Below, piece by piece: positions 59,801 through 64,000 of a stretch of DNA of 64,000 bases. The notes under the pieces were generated by a model that was not told where the DNA came from, ran no database searches, and worked only from the letters and a program-made list of their open reading frames with translations. The DNA is from Clostridiales bacterium COT073_COT-073 (lineage in GTDB: Bacteria > Bacillota > Clostridia > Lachnospirales > Vallitaleaceae). The DNA lies in NCBI GenBank assembly GCA_003858485.1, contig RQYD01000012.1, forward strand, positions 1-64,000, given 5' to 3'. The translations under genes and the position numbers were made by a program. Within the stretch, counting starts at the first letter, position 1. The number at the start of each line of letters is the position of its first letter.

Positions 59801-62137
59801 ATGATGACCAAAAAAACTAACTTATTCCTATTCAGTATTGGCCTGCTGATGGCAATGCTTTTCTGTTTGAGCGCAGCGCCGACCAAAGCCGCCAAGCCAA
59901 TGACCTATTTGCTGGATAATATTGGCCTTTTCAATGATCAGGAAGCGGAGTATATCAATCATAAGCTGTCCTTGCATTATGAAGAAAATATGCCTCATTA
60001 TCTAACTTTCATGGTCACTTTGGATGAAAATGCCATGCTCCCGCGTCAGGATCTGCTGCAATACACAAATGTCCTGATCAATCGTGAGACCTTTGGCCAT
60101 ATTGAAGCGCCCGAATATGGAGCCATCTTTTTATTTATTAACCGCTCACCCAAGGGCAAAATCGAAATGGCGGTCCTGCCTACCAATAATCAAACCGAAA
60201 ATTATTCACAATACAATATTGACCATATGGAAAAATCATTGCTGGAAACCTACACTTCTACCCAAAATTGGTATTCGGTAACGCTTGACCTGATCCGCCT
60301 GGTCAATACCTATCGCGGTTATTTTATTAATGAACTGGTCACAGAAAAAATTAATCCGGAAGATATTGATGCTGCCAAGAATGAATTGGGCTGGTGGGTT
60401 GATAAATACAATTACAACCTGGTTTTCCTGCTGACCGATGGTCTTAGTCCGGCCCTGCGCGATCAGTATTTGCAGGATTATTTTCATAAGGGCGGCTATG
60501 GCAGCTGGAATGATGGTGTGGGTGCCTTTGTCCTGTATGATCATACAGAAAAGAAAGCCTATCTGGAAGTTTATGGCGACATCATCCTGGGCGGTGATGG
60601 ACAACGTCTAACCCAGCTACTCAATGATTTATCGAAAAGTCTTAGTCAGTATCGGATTTTAGATGCTGTCTATATGGTTGAGCGGTATTTGGATCCGATC
60701 GGTGAACTGCCTTTGACTTTTACTTTGGACGGAAATTCAACACCCATTATCACGACTCTCCATGACCCGGATAATCTTTTAAATGATGCTCAATCCGTTG
60801 AGTTAGTGACCCTAACTGAAGTTTTTTCAGCCAAAACAAATCACTATCTTGGTACTTATATTTATCAATCTGCCAAGGACGCTCTTTCGCAATCACCGGA
60901 GAGTTTTTTACAGGATTTGTTTGCTCAGATACCTGGCAATTCAGGTATGATCTTATTATTTGACCAAGCCGGTAAAGACTATCATCTTTATGCCGCCGCC
61001 GAACTCAATGATTATTTGAAAAAAAATAAAAAGATCATTGATCCGGTTTTGCAGCATTTAAAAAATCGTCTGAAAAAAAATGGTTACAGTAGTCAAAGCA
61101 TTTTTCAGCATCAACAGGATCTAATTACTTTCCTTGATTTTTTAATGGTCTATCAGCAGGAAAATAGCTATTTGGTGTCAGGTCAGCCTATGTCTTTGAA
61201 AGAAAAACCGGAAACTCTTAAAAGTCTTAAAAAGTCCGGTAATGCTGGCCTTAAACCAATGGTTGTCAACCTCAGTCAGTCCGAAAGAATACAATCTACC
61301 GCTCAATGGATCGATCAATTTGAGCAAATTTTAGAGGCGGCTGATTTAACGGATGAAGTTGTAGTGCTGTTTTATGATGTCCCCAAAAATCAAGCAAGCG
61401 TTCGCTATTTTGGTGATAATAAAGATCTGGCTAGCCTGACCAGGAAAGAAATTGAACCGGCGGTAGTTAAGGCTTTTCAAGCTGGATCTCCCCAAGCCAA
61501 TACCCCTTTTCACACTTTTATAAGCACTGTCGAAACCAAAGCTCTGCCGCTGTTATCCGAACAGGCAGAAGCCAAGGAAAATGACAGCAGCCAAACCGAT
61601 AAAACAGGTGAAAATCAAAAAGCTGACGGAAAAGAGAAAGATACCAAAGATCAAGATAAAAAGGATAAAAAAGAGAAAGATTCCAAGGGTAAAGATAAAA
61701 AAGAGAAAGGCAGCAAAGATCAGGACAATGATAAGTCTCAGCCTGACAAATCAAGCCCTGATCCGTCAGAAAACAAAAAAACTGCTGAGGCACAATCGGA
61801 TGGTAAATCTGAGTCCGAGGCCACTGCTGACACCAAAGCAAACGGCCAGAAAGCAGTTGCCAAAACGGATAAAGCTGCACAGACCAGCTCTAGTAAAGGA
61901 GTGATCATTGCTTTGCTTGGCGGCATTGGGCTGCTGCTGGTGATCATTTTAATTCTGATCCTGGTGCTGATCAGCAAGAAAAAGCAAGCGAATCTTTATT
62001 CGGCCGAACAATCAGCGCAGACATTATATCCGGAAGACAGTGATGATTGGTCAGATCCGAATAATAATTATTATTCGCCAGCGGAATATCCTGACCAGGA
62101 CCCAAATGATCCAAATAATCAAAATTATTATCAATAG
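59801..62137 (+). CDS. Large surface protein with repeated TPM-type domains (paralog 2)
   Basis: 778 residues with the same layout as the gene before: signal peptide (8-29), TPM-like modules starting YLLDNIGLFNDQEAEYINHK (about 35-54) and LHDPDNLLNDAQSVELV (about 322-338). A stretch of about 100 residues very rich in Lys, Asp and Ser follows (KDQDKKDKKEKDSKGKDKK), then one membrane helix (about 701-724) and an acidic Asn/Tyr/Asp-rich tail. The low-complexity stretch, absent in paralog 1, may span the cell wall. AAAGGAG precedes the start. A start 3 bp later is also possible. Function unknown. Confidence 0.78.
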   Translation: MMTKKTNLFLFSIGLLMAMLFCLSAAPTKAAKPMTYLLDNIGLFNDQEAEYINHKLSLHYEENMPHYLTFMVTLDENAMLPRQDLLQYTNVLINRETFGHIEAPEYGAIFLFINRSPKGKIEMAVLPTNNQTENYSQYNIDHMEKSLLETYTSTQNWYSVTLDLIRLVNTYRGYFINELVTEKINPEDIDAAKNELGWWVDKYNYNLVFLLTDGLSPALRDQYLQDYFHKGGYGSWNDGVGAFVLYDHTEKKAYLEVYGDIILGGDGQRLTQLLNDLSKSLSQYRILDAVYMVERYLDPIGELPLTFTLDGNSTPIITTLHDPDNLLNDAQSVELVTLTEVFSAKTNHYLGTYIYQSAKDALSQSPESFLQDLFAQIPGNSGMILLFDQAGKDYHLYAAAELNDYLKKNKKIIDPVLQHLKNRLKKNGYSSQSIFQHQQDLITFLDFLMVYQQENSYLVSGQPMSLKEKPETLKSLKKSGNAGLKPMVVNLSQSERIQSTAQWIDQFEQILEAADLTDEVVVLFYDVPKNQASVRYFGDNKDLASLTRKEIEPAVVKAFQAGSPQANTPFHTFISTVETKALPLLSEQAEAKENDSSQTDKTGENQKADGKEKDTKDQDKKDKKEKDSKGKDKKEKGSKDQDNDKSQPDKSSPDPSENKKTAEAQSDGKSESEATADTKANGQKAVAKTDKAAQTSSSKGVIIALLGGIGLLLVIILILILVLISKKKQANLYSAEQSAQTLYPEDSDDWSDPNNNYYSPAEYPDQDPNDPNNQNYYQ

Positions 62138-62606
62138 CCTGTCCTCCGGAATTTCTTTTGAAGCAAAGATCAAATCGCACAAATACAAATATTGTAAACA
62201 CATTTGCTGTCAAAATCGTTTTATGTAACAGTAGCCACGGCTGAAAGCAGAATATAATAAAAGCCCCGGAAATACAAAGCAAATTCACGGAACTTGTTGA
62301 TAGAAAAATGTACCGCTCCCAAAGCCAAACCAAAGATCTAAGCTTGAAGGGCGGTACTAATTTTTATCCACCTGCTTTTTTTCGTGGATATTGATTTTAA
62401 AAACCCATTTTCGGTTGTATAATTTTTGGTATTGGTAATGGAATTATTCCATAAGTACCAAAATCAGCTGCTGCCCTTGGGATTACTAAATTAAAACTAA
62501 CTGAAAATTCTATGATTTTCCGGTCCGTTCTTGCTTTTACTCGGATCCTTCAGCCACTGCCGGAAAGTTACTTCTTGCTTTTGCGTTTCTGCCACCGTTC
62601 TTGCTT
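62138..62606. other. Intergenic region between TPM genes and ysxC
   Basis: About 470 bp without a gene. It holds a hairpin terminator (62310-62365) and a 38-bp direct repeat whose second copy is the 3' end of ysxC. The rest is unremarkable. Confidence 0.5.
62310..62365. terminator. Terminator-like hairpin between convergent genes
   Basis: GTACCGC (62310-62316) and GCGGTAC (62351-62357) form a perfect 7-bp stem around a 34-nt loop, followed by TAATTTTT. It lies between the convergent TPM and ysxC genes. Confidence 0.55.
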
Positions 62607-62632
62607 TTACTCAGATCCTTCAGCCACCGCCG
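62525..62632. repeat. 38-bp direct repeat duplicating the ysxC gene end
   Basis: Copies at 62525-62562 and 62595-62632 differ at two positions (both contain TTCTTGCTTTTACTC and GATCCTTCAGCCAC). The right copy holds the last codons and stop of ysxC; the left copy lies 32 bp beyond it. It looks like a local tandem duplication of the gene end. Confidence 0.7.
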
Positions 62633-63209
62633 CCAGCATTTGGTCAAAAGCTTCCCAAATATCTTCCAGCCCACTTTTATTCAGAGCCGAAAAAGGAAAA
62701 AGCTGATGGCTGCTTAAACTCAAGCTTTGACGGATCAGTTTCAAAGCCTTGTCCTGCTGTTGTTTACCCATTTTATCAACTTTAGTGGCTACTACCATTG
62801 GTTCATAGCCAAAAGAGCGGATCCAGTCCAGCATTTGCCGGTCATTAGCCGAAGGCTCATGCCGGCCATCCACCAGCAGCACGACCTGCATTAAAGTTTG
62901 TCTGGTATGCAAATAATCATCAATCATCTTGGCCCAACGTTCTCTTTCACTTTTGGATACCTTAGCATAGCCATATCCAGGCAGATCCACAAAGTAAAGA
63001 CTTTCTTCCACATTATAAAAATTAATGGTTTGTGTTTTACCAGGCTGGGATGAAGTTCTGGCCAGGGCTTTGCGCCGAACCAAAGCATTGATCAGTGAAG
63101 ATTTGCCAACATTGGATTTACCGGCAAAGGCAATCTCCGGTAATTCATTGGTTGGATACTGTTCTTCCTTTACTCCGACTGCCGCCAAATAAGCATTATT
63201 TACATTCAT
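62607..63209 (-). CDS. ysxC: YsxC/EngB ribosome-biogenesis GTPase
   Basis: 200 residues, the normal size. G1 GKSNVGKSS, G2-like TSSQPGKTQTINFY, G3 DLPGYGYAKV, G4 TKVDK and G5 FSALNKSG are all present. YsxC is an essential GTPase that helps mature the large ribosomal subunit. It lies 12 bp downstream of lon on the same strand, the classic Firmicutes order. AAAGGAG precedes the start. Its 3' end is duplicated nearby. Confidence 0.95.
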   Translation of the reverse strand: MNVNNAYLAAVGVKEEQYPTNELPEIAFAGKSNVGKSSLINALVRRKALARTSSQPGKTQTINFYNVEESLYFVDLPGYGYAKVSKSERERWAKMIDDYLHTRQTLMQVVLLVDGRHEPSANDRQMLDWIRSFGYEPMVVATKVDKMGKQQQDKALKLIRQSLSLSSHQLFPFSALNKSGLEDIWEAFDQMLAAVAEGSE

Positions 63210-63221
63210 TTCTGTTCTCCT

Positions 63222-64000
63222 TTAGCTTTCCCTTTTAACTGACCCCTTTTTGGCTGCTTTGGTTTTGACCGGTTTTGCCGCCTCTCCCTTTTGGGCTGTT
63301 TCGGTTTTGGGCAAGACTGCAAGTTCAAATACCTGCTCCACATTGGTGACATAATGAATGGTCAGATTTTGTGTAATTTCTCTATCCAATTCACCAATGG
63401 TTGGACGATTGGCTTCCGGCACAATCACTTCACTGATGCCTGCCCGTTTGGCAGCCAAAATCTTTTCTTTTAATCCACCAATCGCCAGCACCCGGCCCTG
63501 AAGGGTAATTTCGCCGGTCATGGCTACATCATTACGGACTTTCCGACCGGTCAAAGCCGAAAACATGGCTGTTGCCATGGTAATACCGGCCGATGGCCCA
63601 TCTTTAGGCACTGCTCCTTCCGGAATATGAATGTGAAAATCCATACCCTTATAAAAGTTTTCCGGCAGATGATATTGCTTGATACAGCTTCTCAGATAAC
63701 TCATAGCGGTATTGGCTGATTCTTTCATCACTTCACCCAAACGACCGGTCAAACGAAATTCTCCTTTACCGGCAACTGCCACCAACTCAATCGACAAGGT
63801 ATCACCACCCACTTCGGTCCAGGCTAAGCCCCGGACAATACCGATCTGCGGCTGGTCAAACATTTTATCATAGTGATAACCGGGAATGCCCAAATATTTC
63901 TCCAGATTATTTTGTTTAACCACTACTTTGTTCTTTTTCCCCAGCAAAATTTCCTTGGCGGTCTTGCGGCAGATATCGCCAATCTTCCGCTCCAGATTAC
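63222..64000 (-). CDS. lon: ATP-dependent protease Lon, C-terminal part (runs off the window)
   Basis: About 258 C-terminal residues are visible, and the frame stays open to the window end ([18 protein letters not shown] lies upstream of the first in-frame TTG). The protease domain is complete: [11 protein letters not shown] carries the catalytic Ser and [14 protein letters not shown] the catalytic Lys. A Lys/Ala-rich tail of about 25 residues extends past the usual end. Lon degrades damaged and regulatory proteins in the cytoplasm. ysxC follows 12 bp downstream. Confidence 0.95.
   Translation of the reverse strand, partial: NLERKIGDICRKTAKEILLGKKNKVVVKQNNLEKYLGIPGYHYDKMFDQPQIGIVRGLAWTEVGGDTLSIELVAVAGKGEFRLTGRLGEVMKESANTAMSYLRSCIKQYHLPENFYKGMDFHIHIPEGAVPKDGPSAGITMATAMFSALTGRKVRNDVAMTGEITLQGRVLAIGGLKEKILAAKRAGISEVIVPEANRPTIGELDREITQNLTIHYVTNVEQVFELAVLPKTETAQKGEAAKPVKTKAAKKGSVKRES

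Noticed and set aside
61518-61880. 120-codon minus-strand ORF within the second TPM gene
   Set aside because: It is the reverse reading of the Lys/Asp-rich linker and has strongly biased composition.
1-64000. CRISPR array, tRNA or rRNA genes
   Set aside because: The repeats seen lack regular spacers of equal length and have inverted ends instead. No tRNA or rRNA sequence was recognised on either strand by eye.

Overview
The window looks like a chromosome segment of a low-GC Gram-positive anaerobe of the class Clostridia, most likely Eubacteriales/Lachnospirales. The lon-ysxC gene order, DUF4364 behind typA, a roughly 385-residue phosphofructokinase of the PPi-type lineage, strong AGGAGG ribosome sites and A/T-rich promoters all fit. 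I cannot name the species. Most of the window looks near 40% GC by eye. One block at about 37.7-43.9 kb is clearly GC-richer and is a mobile element.

Layout. 0.6-4.4 kb: CoA-transferase, GntP-type permease and MaoC hydratase, a small organic/hydroxy-acid activation operon. 4.4-11.1 kb (minus strand): an Spx/ArsC-like protein, then a NarL-type response regulator, a histidine kinase and two tandem paralogous 7TM receptors with extracellular binding domains. 11.4-15.9 kb: a lipoprotein solute-binding protein followed by a GGDEF-EAL protein. 16.1-18.0 kb: a DUF2264 protein. 18.4-22.2 kb (minus): a 5-deoxyribose/methylthioribose-type salvage operon made of a TSUP exporter, an MtnK-like kinase, a class II aldolase and an MtnA-like isomerase whose active-site Cys is replaced by Ser. 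22.5-32.2 kb (minus): a ROK regulator heading Gfo/Idh, glucose-6-P isomerase, phosphofructokinase, a NagB-like protein, class II aldolase, triose-P isomerase and a LarA-like protein, in effect a private copy of upper glycolysis. 32.5-34.4 kb: a divergent DUF4838 glycoside-hydrolase-like gene. About 34.7-43.9 kb: an integrative mobilizable element of the TnpX-type large serine recombinase/TnpW kind. 43.9-50.1 kb (minus): a sugar ABC transporter operon with two TIM-barrel isomerases and a Gfo/Idh oxidoreductase. 50.8-64 kb: ABC-F ATPase, typA, a DUF4364 gene, a patch of small and decayed genes including PadR-DUF2812, two very large TPM-domain surface proteins, and ysxC-lon, with lon running off the end.

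Two structures link these regions. First, a nearly identical 29-bp A/T palindrome lies between the ROK gene and DUF4838 (32377-32405) and again upstream of the ABC transporter operon (50241-50269). This suggests one ROK regulon covering 22.5-50.1 kb that was later split by the mobile element, which landed between two convergent units. Second, a family of short non-coding elements with 15-bp inverted ends (ACTCAACTTTCCCAC) is scattered through the window. Three copies have perfect 5-bp target duplications, and their length grows with the number of internal hairpin modules of about 45 bp. I know of no named element that matches it, and it is the best candidate here for something undescribed.
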